Below, in pieces: positions 34,801 through 44,180 of a stretch of DNA of 64,000 nucleotides. How positions within the stretch are numbered: position 1 is the stretch's first letter; every line of letters begins with the position of its first letter. The notes below the pieces were generated by a model. That model worked only from the letters and a program-made list of their open reading frames with translations, had not been told where the DNA came from and ran no database searches. The stretch is from Acanthosoma haemorrhoidale (Eukaryota > Arthropoda > Insecta > Hemiptera > Acanthosomatidae). The translations under genes were made by a program, and so were the position numbers. The stretch spans positions 100,833,189 through 100,897,188 of the forward strand of contig OV884009.1 in the NCBI GenBank assembly GCA_930367205.1, written 5' to 3'.

Positions 34801-35200
34801 TAATGTTCCATTTTTCCCCGATATTCTCCACACGCGCACCTACCTTCCCCAACATGTCGCACCCAACTATCACCTGGTACTCCCGCGGCATGTTTCCTAC
34901 GATATGTATCTTTAGATCTCCCTCTTTCTTCGCCCACCTATTTAGCCCTATGACTAACTCTCCCACTACCTCGCAAGGGCCTCCCAGGGTGATTAAACTA
35001 CAATTACATACCTGAATCTGGAGTGCCCTCTCTCCGCCATACAGCCTCTCCAGCGCTCCGCGGGACATGATGGTGTTGGTGCTTTCCGTGTCCACCAGAC
35101 ACATCTCTCCTCCTTTGACCCTAATTATTGGCAACGCACACATCCTCTCCCGAATTGCATTACATCTCAGGATGCGGTCGCCTCTCTGCCGACACGCTCC
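31820..35200 (-). CDS. pol: Gypsy Pol: protease, RT, RNase H, integrase
   Basis: Open from the codon after the gag UGA (35200) to TGA at 31820; first Met at 35143 (1107 residues from there). Domains in order: aspartic protease with V-D-T-E-S-T where D-T/S-G is expected (Glu codon at 35086-35084); RT with V-I-D-Y-R-K-L-N, F-S-T-L-D-L-K-A-G-Y-H-Q-I and Q-V-Y-M-D-D-L-L-V-F-S; RNase H with T-D-A-S-E-Y-A-L-G-A-V-L and T-D-H-R-P-L-Q-W; integrase with an HHCC zinc site (ending I-G-A-C-A-V-C) and D,D,E residues in L-Q-V-D-T-F, S-S-D-G-G-R-E-F and G-G-I-E-R-L-H. No other stop in 3.3 kb. It is in the same frame as gag, so expression may be by stop readthrough. The protease change would be expected to abolish processing. 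Confidence 0.92.
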   Translation of the reverse strand, partial: GACRQRGDRILRCNAIRERMCALPIIRVKGGEMCLVDTESTNTIMSRGALERLYGGERALQIQVCNCSLITLGGPCEVVGELVIGLNRWAKKEGDLKIHIVGNMPREYQVIVGCDMLGKVGARVENIGEKWNIKLGKVEYKCQGTIWDGRARIGAVNKIEGWREGLQREFEDIFYVEGDTLGATGKTVHKIQLKKERVTYVKERRYPQALRRHVREELESLKRQGIIIDSTSPYNSPLWAVRKKNRPGDETEKYRVVIDYRKLNENTTDEKYPIPRFEDILDRLNGATIFSTLDLKAGYHQIKMSANDQDKTAFTFERGHYQFTRMPFGLKNAPITFQRLMDEFLRGIDEAVCQVYMDDLLVFSRTEAEHVEHLRSVFQRVREFGLKLSMEKSLLGKKKINFLGHTISQEGVKPDSTKVEAIRRMVVPTDVKGIRRLLGTLNYYRRFVPDMAAYLVPINNLLRKGARVVITPIMEQNIRKCMSSLQEEPILAFPDFQHPFTITTDASEYALGAVLSQERDGGERPVAYASRRLTETEARYSALERELLGIVWAIDHFRPYVFGRKFRVHTDHRPLQWVGKLKESSARVTRWKEFLSQYNMEIIYKPGKENVVADWLSRAITVNALEEGEPSGEIQQFLREWTPGEDGSLGTRGDSEGEETLEEEGSAAERPVEMEVTEGIVNDKRRQIIWKSKTSGRLHIAYDSYGRSKIATIWSPPGVRNDQICRALKDASESGKTHHVFVGNATIWEKIRRLWRTEQLGVDRIFIRCTSMVETLKDREQQLEVTLAYHQGKTNHRGVQETLQALRRRYFWWGMKKSIQEMIGACAVCLTTKYDRHPPRGRQEESPTAETPLSDLQVDTFTWRGYKWVTTIDSFSKVAMAHPVQDRSSDAVMLALNTWFQFYGVPDRISSDGGREFDNANIRKEMKTLDVFWHLNTPGHPKSRGGIERLHSTLSDHLRVYHAEKGLPANEAMPKAVAAYNHSIHTATGFSPFEILFGLRERRRNGAETVADKGMAEKMASNTVGLRKICDKVRERITKDKARRVERENLKVRDRMGELKIGTIVYKKLGSNRSKELVRYEGPLKVVVIREHNVVTIESIRPPKKRRNVHIEQLKLPPGGEVVDQE

Positions 35201-36391
35201 TCAGGCTTCATCACGTTGCTCCCATCTACGTGACTCGACCTTCTGCCCTGTCTGTCTCCTGTTTCTGCTGCGTCTCGCTTCTTCTCCTTCAGTTCCCGAA
35301 GTCCCTGATGACTCATCTTCTGATGATCCACTCTCCCCATGTGTCATGCTCCGTCTCTCTCTTACTTCTTGAGTGTTTACCTCCATTGGTTCTGGTCGTT
35401 GGTATTCTCTCCTCCGGAAGATATACGGGCAATGCCTCGCGATGTGTCCTTCCTCGCCACACTCAAAACATTTCGTTCGAGGACACTGTGCCACTAAATG
35501 TCCTGCCTTCCTACATCCGTGGCATTTTCTTTCTTCCCTGGGCGGGGCATACCTCGGTCTCGTTCCTCTAAATCTTCTTTCTCCTGTCGTTCCCTTGTCT
35601 CTGCCAATAACGGACGTTTCTGGTCTCCTCCAGGTTGGTTTCAGGGTCCGGGTTCTTTTGTATGCAACTCGGCTCCACTCATTGTCGACGTCTTGCACCC
35701 TCACTTCTTCCTCCTTGGCACTAGTGTCGATCATTGATTGTGCACACTCCGAGAACGAGCGCTCATCAGAGAATCCTTCCTTTCTTCCTGTCTCCTTGGC
35801 CAGTTGCACTTTTAGAATTGTGGATAAGAATCCCATTCTACCCTCCACCTCTTCTACGCTAATCAACTCTCTCATCTTCTCCGTTATCTTATTGAAACGG
35901 ACTACTAACCCCGCAGCATATTGCCCGTTACTTTGTCTTGGGGACTTTGTCTCCCTAAACATTTGGAATATGTCCTCCTCGGGAGTCCATCGTCCTCCTC
36001 CGTACGCCTTCTTCAATCTCATCTTAATTAATTCCCACGGGGTTTCTTCATCTGCCTGAATTTGATTCAGTATACTTCTCTTGACCCGACATATCAGGGC
36101 CGCCTTCAACGATTCCGCGTCTCTGGGATCTATTAAATTTTCTTCTGCTTTAGCTCCAATTAAAGCTATGAGACGGTCTCCTCCTTTTAGGAAATGGTTC
36201 AGCTCACCCAGTTCCCCAGTGAATCTCTCCAGCTCCGCAACAGCCTTCCTCAGATCCTGGGTATTCATCGCTTTTACCCTCATCAGCACGAGCGCCGTGG
36301 CATGAACTTCTGGCATAGTTCCCACTCTTCTAATATCTGCTCCCTCTACGAGATTCAAGACGGGCTGTCTCAAAACTCCTCCTTCAGTCAT
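35201..36391 (-). CDS. gag: Gypsy Gag (capsid/nucleocapsid)
   Basis: 396 codons from the ATG at 36391 (M-T-E-G-G-V-L-R-Q-P); the open frame extends upstream only through A/T-rich leader sequence. Residues ~60-220 form a helical capsid-like region (A-V-A-E-L-E-R-F-T-G-E-L, then W-E-L-I-K-M-R-L-K-K-A-Y-G-G-G, E-E-D-I-F-Q-M-F). Near residues 290-330 are two CCHC knuckles, C-H-G-C-R-K-A-G-H-L-V-A-Q-C and C-F-E-C-G-E-E-G-H-I-A-R-H-C. The tail is rich in Glu, Arg and Ser. It ends at UGA (35203-35201), in frame with pol. Confidence 0.92.
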   Translation of the reverse strand: MTEGGVLRQPVLNLVEGADIRRVGTMPEVHATALVLMRVKAMNTQDLRKAVAELERFTGELGELNHFLKGGDRLIALIGAKAEENLIDPRDAESLKAALICRVKRSILNQIQADEETPWELIKMRLKKAYGGGRWTPEEDIFQMFRETKSPRQSNGQYAAGLVVRFNKITEKMRELISVEEVEGRMGFLSTILKVQLAKETGRKEGFSDERSFSECAQSMIDTSAKEEEVRVQDVDNEWSRVAYKRTRTLKPTWRRPETSVIGRDKGTTGERRFRGTRPRYAPPREERKCHGCRKAGHLVAQCPRTKCFECGEEGHIARHCPYIFRRREYQRPEPMEVNTQEVRERRSMTHGESGSSEDESSGTSGTEGEEARRSRNRRQTGQKVESRRWEQRDEA

Positions 36392-36470
36392 CTTCTCTCT
36401 TTCGCGTATAGAAGAAAAAAAAAACAAAAAAAAATTACGCTCGCACTCGATAACTCTCTTTCTCCACGGT

Positions 36471-36488
36471 TCCCGGGTTTCGGCACCA
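36471..36488 (-). other. Primer binding site (tRNA-Phe)
   Basis: The minus strand TGGTGCCGAAACCCGGGA abuts the 5' LTR and overlaps its last base. It is complementary to a tRNA 3' end reading TCCCGGGTTTCGGCACCA, which is the T-arm/acceptor end of animal tRNA-Phe (acceptor stem GCCGAAA). Confidence 0.8.
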
Positions 36489-36667
36489 GTTAATGTTTAT
36501 TGAATTACAAGCTAAGAAAGGTTGGTAATAAGAACACGTAGAACGTTATAACAAGACTGCTTTATTTAGACCAAGATACCTCTATCTATAGGTATTACCT
36601 GTAAACATATACAGATAACATATGTTTGGGGATTAAGGCTGGGCACTAGCGGCGCCTGGACTTAACT
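36488..36667 (-). repeat. 5' LTR of gypsy element
   Basis: 180 bp, same ends and length as 31333-31512. Being on the minus strand it is the promoter LTR. No strong TATA box was picked out. Confidence 0.95.
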
Positions 36668-37205
36668 TATATATATATATAGCTGAAATGTGTACTTCAG
36701 TTGAGACATATGGTCTACCCTTCCTTTGTTATTTTACAACCCTTCCTAGCCCTCAGAATACCTGCCTCCGGCAAAGATCCCACACTTGTGCTTTAGCCTT
36801 AGCCAAGGAATGTCCTAGTGCTGTAATTCATTCATATTTGTATATATGTAAGTTTGAACGTAACCACCAAACTTCGGCACATATGCGAGATGTCCCAACA
36901 GAGAGCGCTACTATCAAAGGACGCTCTGAGTTGTAACCTCCTGAATATGGGTACGCTTGTTAAGACAATGGTCAACTCTAAGTATCGACAATTGTATTGA
37001 TTCAGGTTAGTTATAAGTTTTATTGGTTTATTGTTATTTTGTAGCGCTAGCTAATGTGTACATATGTTTAATATTACAGTTCTAAAATGCATCTGCAAGT
37101 GTTCGATTTGTAACCTGAGAACCTCCACCTCCTTTTAAGTTTCTGAATTCGAAACTTGCATATATACCAGTGTTTTGATTGTTATTCATAATAAAGTTTT
37201 TTAAA
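36668..37205 (+). mobile_element. Probable retroposon 3' fragment
   Basis: Between the gypsy LTR and the second half of the mariner-like gene. It ends with CATAATAAAGTTTTTTAAAA (37187-37206), a polyadenylation signal followed by T/A-rich DNA. The frame 36688-36936 (C-L-R-Q-R-S-H-T-C-A-L-A-L-A) is not recognised. It was probably a separate insertion into the mariner-like gene; weakly supported. Confidence 0.35.
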
Positions 37206-37720
37206 ATACTATCCTCAAACAAGATTATTTAACTGACGCAACGCAAGATCAGCCGAAAACATCGCCGCTGTCCGTGAGAGTGTGCAGGAGAATCCGAGGC
37301 AGTCGATTTCGCGTCGCTCACAAGAACTCGGTATTTCGAATACCACAACTTGGCGAATTTTCCGTCGTGACTTGGGCCTGCACCCGTACAATATTCAACT
37401 GACCCAGGAGCTGAAGGTAAACGACCATTGACAATGAAGTGTATCTCACATGGAGTTGATGTGAACTAGGCACCGAGATCGTGCGATTTGACCCCGTTAG
37501 ACTTTTTCTTGTGGGGTTTTCTTAAGTCGCAGGTCTATGCGAATAAGCCACAAATCACAGCGGTCCTCAAAGCCAACATAACCCATGCCATCGGTCAAAT
37601 TCAGCCTGATTTATGCATCAGTCATGGAAAATTGGATATTTCCGTGCGCGCCACCCAGTGAAGCCGCGGCAGACATTTGCATGACGTCAAAAGAATAAAG
37701 AATTTTGATATCTCTCACAC
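37206..37720 (+). pseudogene. Mariner/IS630-like transposase, internal and C-terminal parts
   Basis: Reads E-N-I-A-A-V-R-E-S-V-Q-E-N-P-R-Q-S-I, then S-R-R-S-Q-E-L-G-I-S-N-T-T-T-W-R-I and R-D-L-G-L-H-P-Y-N-I-Q-L-T-Q-E-L-K (to ~37415), the second HTH and linker of the transposase. After a large internal deletion it resumes with L-D-F-F-L-W-G-F-like sequence (~37497-37520), L-K-S-Q-V-Y-A-N-K-P and a C-terminal tail with R-G-R-H-L-H-D-V. The DDE catalytic core is absent. It is the continuation of 31052-31230 and is dead. Confidence 0.75.
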
Positions 37721-37829
37721 ACTTTGTTTCATTTAAATTTAAGATAGGAAGCGATTAATGAAAGACCCTATATTTGTAAATCTATAAAGTAAAATTCAAC
37801 ACCACTAGTAAAATTTTCGCAGAGCTCAA

Positions 37830-38040
37830 ATCTTCGGGAGGTAGAACCTAAGGACCTTAAACCTCAACATCAGCAGCTTGGTAGGCAACCCTTATCATCT
37901 AGTATATACTATATATTCCTACACCCCACAGACTCCCTCTCATTATCTACTTAGATCATTGTAGATATAGCTGTAGTTGTTCACTTGTGTGTAAAATAGC
38001 AATAAAAGTCTTTGAAAAGTCATCTTTAAGTAGTAATTTA
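37830..38040 (+). repeat. Interspersed repeat family C, copy 3
   Basis: GGACCTTAAACCTCAACA, GGCAACCCTTATCATCTAGT, TCTCATTATCTACTTAGATC, TTGTTCACTTGTGTGTAAAA and GCAATAAAAGTCTTTG, colinear with the reverse complement of 22150-22345. Confidence 0.75.
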
Positions 38041-38154
38041 ATATTTTATCGGCTTCAGGGGTTTCACAACATTCAGCTTTATCACTTTACATCCTGTATT
38101 ATATCAAACGAGATTAGTGAGCTGTTTTTCCTTACCTGTTTTTCATCAACAAAT

Positions 38155-38457
38155 GAAATCTTTGTTGTGATAAAATTGCAATATGCCTTATTCGACAATA
38201 AGTAATTGTGTTCAATGTTCTCATTCATACCATATTTACAATTCTTCATTCACTCGCTCATATATACAGTATATACAAACATCCCAGAGACCTCGCAAAT
38301 CCACATGATTGTCACCCCCCTCGCATGCGAAAGAGAAACAGGAGTCATGGGAAGTCCCCCTACGCTCCTCCACCAGCCGCGTCACCGGATACGACCCAGT
38401 GGGGGCTGGCCAAGAGCGCGAGAGTCACATACGCTCAGGAGATGATTGGAGAAACCT
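38155..38457 (-). mobile_element. Jockey-like family A, 3' end (minus)
   Basis: Same landmarks as the other family A 3' ends (GTTCTCATTCATACC, AAATCCACATGATTG, CACCGGATACGACCCAGT). It stops at ~38457, exactly where a plus-strand copy begins. It may be the separated 3' end of the minus-strand copy at 42000-44180. Confidence 0.75.
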
Positions 38458-41400
38458 GAGTTTAAAAACCTTACCCCAAACGTGACATTGGCCAATGCCA
38501 TAATTGCCAGATATATGGGCACACGAAGTCATACTGTCACTAACCTCCCAGATCTGTAAAGTGCAGTGGGCTGCACAAAAGTGAATTGTGCAAGAAGCCC
38601 CTAAAATCACCTGCAGTATGTGTTCTCTGCAATCAAGGCCACCCGGCTATAAGGGTTGCGATGCTTACAAAATCCTCAAGTCCAGGAGTGAACAACGTAG
38701 TCGGCCAGAAGAAGAGCCACAGGTAGCTCAAGAAGAGTCCCAGCCAGAAATTTGAGGCTTTCTGCCTTTTTTGCGGATGCCATTCGCAACAGAGAGCAGT
38801 TACAGGCACCGCCCACTCCTTGTCCGCAGCTTTATCTTCCTCAGCATTCCGCTCATCCCGTCAACCCAACAACTCCATCCCATCCTCAACCACATACCTC
38901 GCATATTCCTTCACCCTACAAGTTTTTCGGGTCTCACCAGCCTTTCCACATTCCTTACATAGTTCAGAACCCTAGCTACCCCTCTCATTTCCCTTCTTAC
39001 AAATCTTGTCTCCTACCTTATCCCCTTTAAACAAAACCCATAAGTAGATCCTTCCGACTCCTTATCCATTCTCCTTTGGAATGCGAATGGTGTTCGCATC
39101 CAAACTAACGAACTGACAACACTACTCCACGACAAGAACATCGTAGCTCTCATTACTGAAACAAGACTTACGAGTAAACGACCATTTACCGTTCGACAGT
39201 GACCATACTCGAACTGATCACCCAGATGGAACAGCTCATGCAGGTACCGCTGTAATTGTCCATAACTCCATTTCCCATCACATAGTTCCTTTGGTAGCAC
39301 ATGACTTCCTTCATTCCACTGCAGTGTCAATCAGCACCTTCACTTTCCCCCTCACTCTAGCATCAGGGTACTGCCCTCCCAATAAATCCATTTCCGATTC
39401 CCAATTTATCTCTTTTCTAGACTACATCGGACATCGTTTCCTTGTGGGTAGGAACTTTAATGCGAAGCACCAACACTGGGGGTCAAGATCCACGAATACA
39501 CGAGGACGAGCTTTGCTGTCTACACTCACACGGAAACATTGCTCCACTATCTCTCCTGGCACAGCCACCTACTGGCCATCAGCTCCCAACCGGAATCCAG
39601 ATCTCCTTGAATTTTTCTTCTCCAATAGTTTAGGAACACTAAACTATTCACTCACGTGCCTCGATGACCTCTCCTCCGATCATAGTCCTTTATCATTGAC
39701 CATTTCCCTAAAACCAATTCACAAACTTCCTCCTCCTTCATTTATTAGGGGCCCAATTGACTAGGACCACTTCCACCTGCTTCTTACAGATTCCGTAGAC
39801 CTCAATGTGTCCCTGAAAACATCCCAATACCTAAACCATGCAGTGCATTCTTTCACTACTCTGGTCCATAGGTCGGCTTGGGAGGCATCCTCGCCCCATC
39901 GTCATCCTAAAATTCACAATCGTAATCGTTTACCTCAGCATCTCCAAGATCTAATCCAATCCAAACGCCGCTCCAGAACAGTTTGGCAAAGATCCCGGCA
40001 TCCTGCTGATCACCGCTCGTATAATCAGTACTGCAGATTGGTAAAGCGGCATTTAGCATCCTTCCGATCCGATTCCTTCAATTCCCACCTCTCCTCTTTG
40101 TCTACCAAGGATAACTCCCTGTGGAATGTAACTAAAAAAATCCTAAACTATCATCCTGTTTCACACCCACTCCGTTGTGATGGTGGGTCCTGGGCGGCTT
40201 CGGATGGCGAAATGTCGGAAATATTCGCAATGCATCTTTCCCATACTTTCACTCCTCAAAACCATACTCACTTCTTAACTGTTGAAGATTTCCTCACTTC
40301 GCCATACCTCTCTTACTTGCACCAAAAGCCGTTAACCCCTCTGAGGTAAAATATCTTCTGAAAAACTTACCTTACCGAAAATCCCCTGGATATGATCTCC
40401 TTACTCCTCAAATTCTCAAACAACTTCCTCCTAAATCCATAATCTTCCTAACCTACATTTATAATTGCACTATCCGAACATCGCACTTTTCTCTCCTCTG
40501 GAAACTTTCTATTATTGTCCTATTTGCCAAACCCGGTAAACCACCCAATGCTTCATCTTACCGCCCAATTAGGCTACTCCCTACCCTTTCAAAAATATTT
40601 GAGAACCTCCTATTAAAACGTCTAATTCCAAGTGTTGAATCCCAAAACCTTTTTCCTTCACACCAGTTTGGTTTCCGTCTACGACATTCCACTTCTCAAC
40701 AAGGCCTTCGCGTTGTTAATTACATCTCAGCCCTTAAAACCAAACAGTATTGCACAGCTGCCTTTCTGGACATAGCTCAAGCCTTTGACAGGGTTTGGCA
40801 CGTAGGTTTGCTTTACAAGCCCAAAACATATTTACCACAGACCCTTTTCCTAATCCTAAGGTCCTACCTTTCAAACTGTTTCTTCCAATTTCACTGTGGT
40901 TTAGAATATTCTAATTACTATCCCATAAAAGCAGGAGTTCCACAGGGCAGTGTCCTGGGCCCCATCCTCTATAACCTATACGCCGGTGATGTCCCCTCTA
41001 CCCACAATAGCTTCTTGGCCACATTTGCAGATGACACTGTAGTCTTGTCATCCAACCCAGACCCCGATAGGGGATTCCATAACCTTCAAAAACACCTCGA
41101 TGGGATCGACTATTGGTGCGACCAATGGCGGATCAAAGTTAATGAAGCAAGATGTACCCACATTACCTTCACCCTCTGTCGCAAGTCTTCTCCACCAGTT
41201 TATTTTAATTCTATTCCTCTGCCTGTATCCAAGACAGTACGGTACTTAGGCTTCCATCTCAACAAATCCACATACGAGGCTAAAAAGACAAGAACTAAAC
41301 AGACGCTTTGGACAATTGTACAGACTACTTACAAAGGACATCCCATCTCTCTAGGTGAAAATAAATTACTAATCTACACAGTTATACTTAAGCCAATCTG

Positions 41401-41985
41401 GACATACGGAATAGATCTGTGGGGGACAATGGAAAAGTTGAACATCAAAAGTCCTTGAACAATAATAAATGCCTCTTATTACTTCAGCAACAAAACCCTG
41501 CATAACGATCTTAATATACCTTACATTCTTGAACTCATTCCTTCCATGGTTCATGAAATTCCAGAGTAACCTATCCAACCACCCTAATCCCGTCCACAGT
41601 CATTGCACTGCACTACTCATCCCTATAATCCTTCTCGGAGACTGAAACGACAGTGGCCTCGTGACCTGCTAAAAATGCGTGACAGTGGGAGCCCTGGCAA
41701 TGGCCAGTTTCGCCAATCATGTCTTGAGCGTCGGTGGCTCTCTCGCTCTTCGTCAGGCTCCACTGGCTCGTATCCGGTGACGTGGCTGACGGAGGAGCGT
41801 GGGGGACTTCCCAAGCCTCCGCTTCCTCTTTCGCATGCGAGGGTGGTGACAAACATGTGGACTTGGGAGGTCTCTGGGCTGTTTGTAAATATTGTATGAA
41901 TGATGAATTGTAAATACGGTATGAATGAGAACATTTATCTCAATTACTTATTGCCTAATAAGTGTAATTTTAGTATAATAAAGAA
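38458..41985 (+). mobile_element. Jockey-like family A, longest copy (5' truncated)
   Basis: 3.5 kb reading Gag remnant (~38460-39030; zinc-knuckle words such as C-H-N-C-Q-I-Y-G-H-T-K-S-Y, and a Pro/His/Ser-rich tail), endonuclease (~39040-39770) and RT (~40360-41450), then the 3' end and 3'UTR with GTATAATAAAGAAG at ~41967. Its end has no long poly(A). It is the reference for this family in the window. Many stops and frameshifts make it inactive. Confidence 0.85.
39040..41458 (+). pseudogene. Jockey-like ORF2 (endonuclease-RT), degraded
   Basis: Endonuclease words: L-L-W-N-A-N-G-V-like start, A-L-I-T-E-T-R-L, Y-C-P-P-N-K-S-I-S, G-R-N-F-N-A-K-H-Q-H-W-G-S-R and L-S-S-D-H-S-P-L. The linker 39807-40349 contains W-Q-R-S-R-H-P-A-D. 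RT words: Y-R-K-S-P-G-Y-D-L-L-T-P, F-A-K-P-G-K-P-P, S-Y-R-P-I-R-L-L-P-T-L-S-K, F-L-D-I-A-Q-A-F-D-R-V-W-H, A-G-V-P-Q-G-S-V-L-G-P-I-L-Y and T-F-A-D-D-T-V-V-L-S-S-N-P. This order is typical of the Jockey clade, which lacks RNase H. At least five frame changes or stops occur (e.g. 39762, 40347, 41456). Confidence 0.85.
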
Positions 41986-41999
41986 GATTATAAGTTCCA

Positions 42000-44180
42000 C
42001 CATTGATTGGTTGCACCAATACTCGATTTCATAAAAGTGTTTTTGAAGGTTAAGAGATGCTATATCGGGGTCTAGTTGGGATAACAGGACTACAGTGTCA
42101 TCTGCAAATGTAGCCAAGAAGGTAAAAGGGGAGTAGATGGGGGGACATCATTGGTATATAAGGATACTGCCCAGCGGAAAGCGGTTTGCAAGGTAGGACT
42201 GTAGGATTAGGAAAATGGTCTGTGGTAAACATGCTTTAAGGCTGTAAAGCAAACCTGCGTGCCAAACCGTCCAGAAAGGCAGCAGTGCAATACTGTTTGG
42301 TTTCAAGGGCTGAGGATATGTAATTAACAACGCGAAGGCCTTGTTGAGAAGTGGAATGTCGTAGATGGAAACCAAACTGGTGTGAAGGAAAAAGGTTTTG
42401 GGATTCAACACTTGGAATTAGACGTTTTAATAGGAGTTTCTCAAATATTTTTGAGAGGGTTGGGAGTAGGCTAATTGGACGGTAAGATAAGGCGTCATTG
42501 GGTGGTTTAACGGGTTTGGCGAATAGGACACTAATAGAATGTTTCCAGAGGAGAGGAAAGTGCGTCGTTCGTTCGTAATGCATTTATCAATATATGGTAG
42601 GAAGATTATGGTTTTAGGAGAAAGTTGTTGAAGAATTTGAGGAGATTTCCGGTAAGAGAGGGATAGGTGAAGTGAGGAAATCTTCAACAGTTGTTCCATG
42701 AGTATGGTTTTGATGAGAAAGGTGAGGTGTGAAAGTACGGGAAAGATTCAGAGCGAATTCTTCCGACCTTTCCTCAACAGAAGCCGCCTAGGACCCAGGA
42801 CCAATGTGTGTGAAACGGGATTATGTTTTAGGATTTTATTAGTTACATTCCGCAAGGAATTATCCCTCGTAGACAGAGAGGAGAGGTGGGAATTAACAGA
42901 ATCGGATCGGAAGGATGCTAAATGCCGCTTTGCCAATATGCAGCAATGATTGTACGAGCAACGATCACCAGGATGTCGGGATCTTTGCCACACTGCTCTC
43001 GAGAGGCGTTTGGATTGTATTATGTCTTAGACATGCTGTAGTAAAGAGTTTACAATGTGAACTTTCGGATGACGGCGGGGTGACAATGTCTCCCAAGCCG
43101 ACGACCTCTGGATCAGAGTAGTGAAATAATGCACTGCATCGTCTATTTCTTGGAATGTTTTCAGGGAAACTTTGAGGTCCTCGGAATCTGTAAGAAGCAG
43201 GCGGAAGTGGTCCTAGTCAATTGGGCTCCTAATAAATGAAGGAGGAGGAAGTTTGTGAATTGGTTTTAGGGAAATGGTCAATGATAAAGGACTATGATCG
43301 GAGGAGAGGTCATCGAGGCGCGTGAGTGAATAGTTTAGTGTTCCTAAACTATTCCAGAAGAAAATGTCAAGGAGATCTGGAGAGCCTGGTGGAAGTAGTC
43401 CCAATCAACTGGGCCTCTAATAAATGAATGAGTAGGCAGTTTGTGAATTGGTCTTAAGGAATTGGTTAGAATCAAAGGACTATGATCGGAGGATAGGCTA
43501 TCGAGGCGTAAATCGTATGAATCGTTTAGTGTTACTAAACTATTGTAAAATATGAAGTCAAGGGGATCAGGTGGCCAATAGGTGGCTGCGTCAGGAGAGA
43601 TAGTGTAGCAGTGTTTCTGTGAAAGTGCAGACAGCAAAGCACGACCTTGTGTATTTGTGGATCTTAAGCCACAATGTTGGTGCTTTGGGTTGAAATTCCC
43701 ACCCACAAGGAATCGATGCCCAATGGAGTCTAGAAAGGAAATAAATTGAGAATCGGAAATGGATTTATTAGGAGGGCAATACACTGATGCTAGGGTGAAG
43801 GAGAAAGTGAAGGTGCTGATTGACACTGCAGTGGACTGAAGGAAATCATGTGCGTAAAAAGGAACTATTTAATGGGAAATGGAGTTGTGGACAATGCCAG
43901 TGGTACCTGCATGTGCTCTTCAATCCGGGTGATCAGTTCGATAAGTCTGGTACTGTCAAACTATAGATGGTCGTTTACTCGTAAGTCTTGTTTCAGTAAT
44001 GAGAGCTACGATTTTCTTGTCATGGAGTAGTGCTGACAGTTCGTTAGTTTGGGTGCAACCATCATTCACATTCTAAAGGAGAATTGATAAGGAATTGGAA
44101 GGATGCACTTATGGATTTTTTTTTTTTTTTTTACGGGGATAAGGTAAGGGACAAGATTTGTAAGAAGGGAAATGAGATGA
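42000..44180 (-). mobile_element. Jockey-like family A, minus-strand copy without 3' end
   Basis: In reverse: a region like 39010-39190 of the plus copy (~44180-43990), endonuclease (Y-C-P-P-N-K-S-I-S, G-G-N-F-N-P-K-H-Q-H-C-G), linker (W-Q-R-S-R-H-P-G-D), RT (S-Y-R-P-I-S-L-L-P-T-L-S-K, Q-F-G-F-H-L-R-H-S-T, T-F-A-D-D-T-V-V-L), ending inside RT at ~42000, where the plus copy's 3' end is met. Motif B (P-Q-G-S) is removed by a small deletion near 42160-42180. Part of the endonuclease is duplicated (43200-43560). Heavily mutated. Confidence 0.8.
43200..43560 (-). repeat. Diverged tandem duplication inside the LINE endonuclease
   Basis: The segments ~43200-43390 and ~43391-43560 both carry the same stretch of the endonuclease: GTGAATTGGT, GGACTATGATCGGAGGA, ATCGAGGCG, GTTTAGTGTTCCTAAACTAT (first) and GTTTAGTGTTACTAAACTAT (second). 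The two copies differ at many positions, so this is not a recent slippage event. Confidence 0.7.

Larger units (their letters stand above)
31333..36667 (-). mobile_element. Ty3/gypsy LTR retrotransposon, near-complete
   Basis: 5335 bp between and including two 180-bp LTRs (31333-31512 and 36488-36667) that differ by only two substitutions seen by eye (TT/TA in GGTTGGT.ATAAG, T/C in GGG.ACTAG). LTRs begin AGTTAA and end TTAACT. On the minus strand: LTR, tRNA-Phe primer site, gag (36391-35201), an in-frame UGA, pol (to 31820), ~300 bp of non-coding DNA, polypurine tract, LTR. There is no env-like frame. Young by LTR similarity. Lesions or oddities are the gag UGA and a Glu in the protease active site. 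Confidence 0.93.

Noticed and set aside
32049..36305. Numerous plus-strand frames opposite gypsy gag and pol
   Set aside because: Antisense shadows of real retrotransposon coding sequence.
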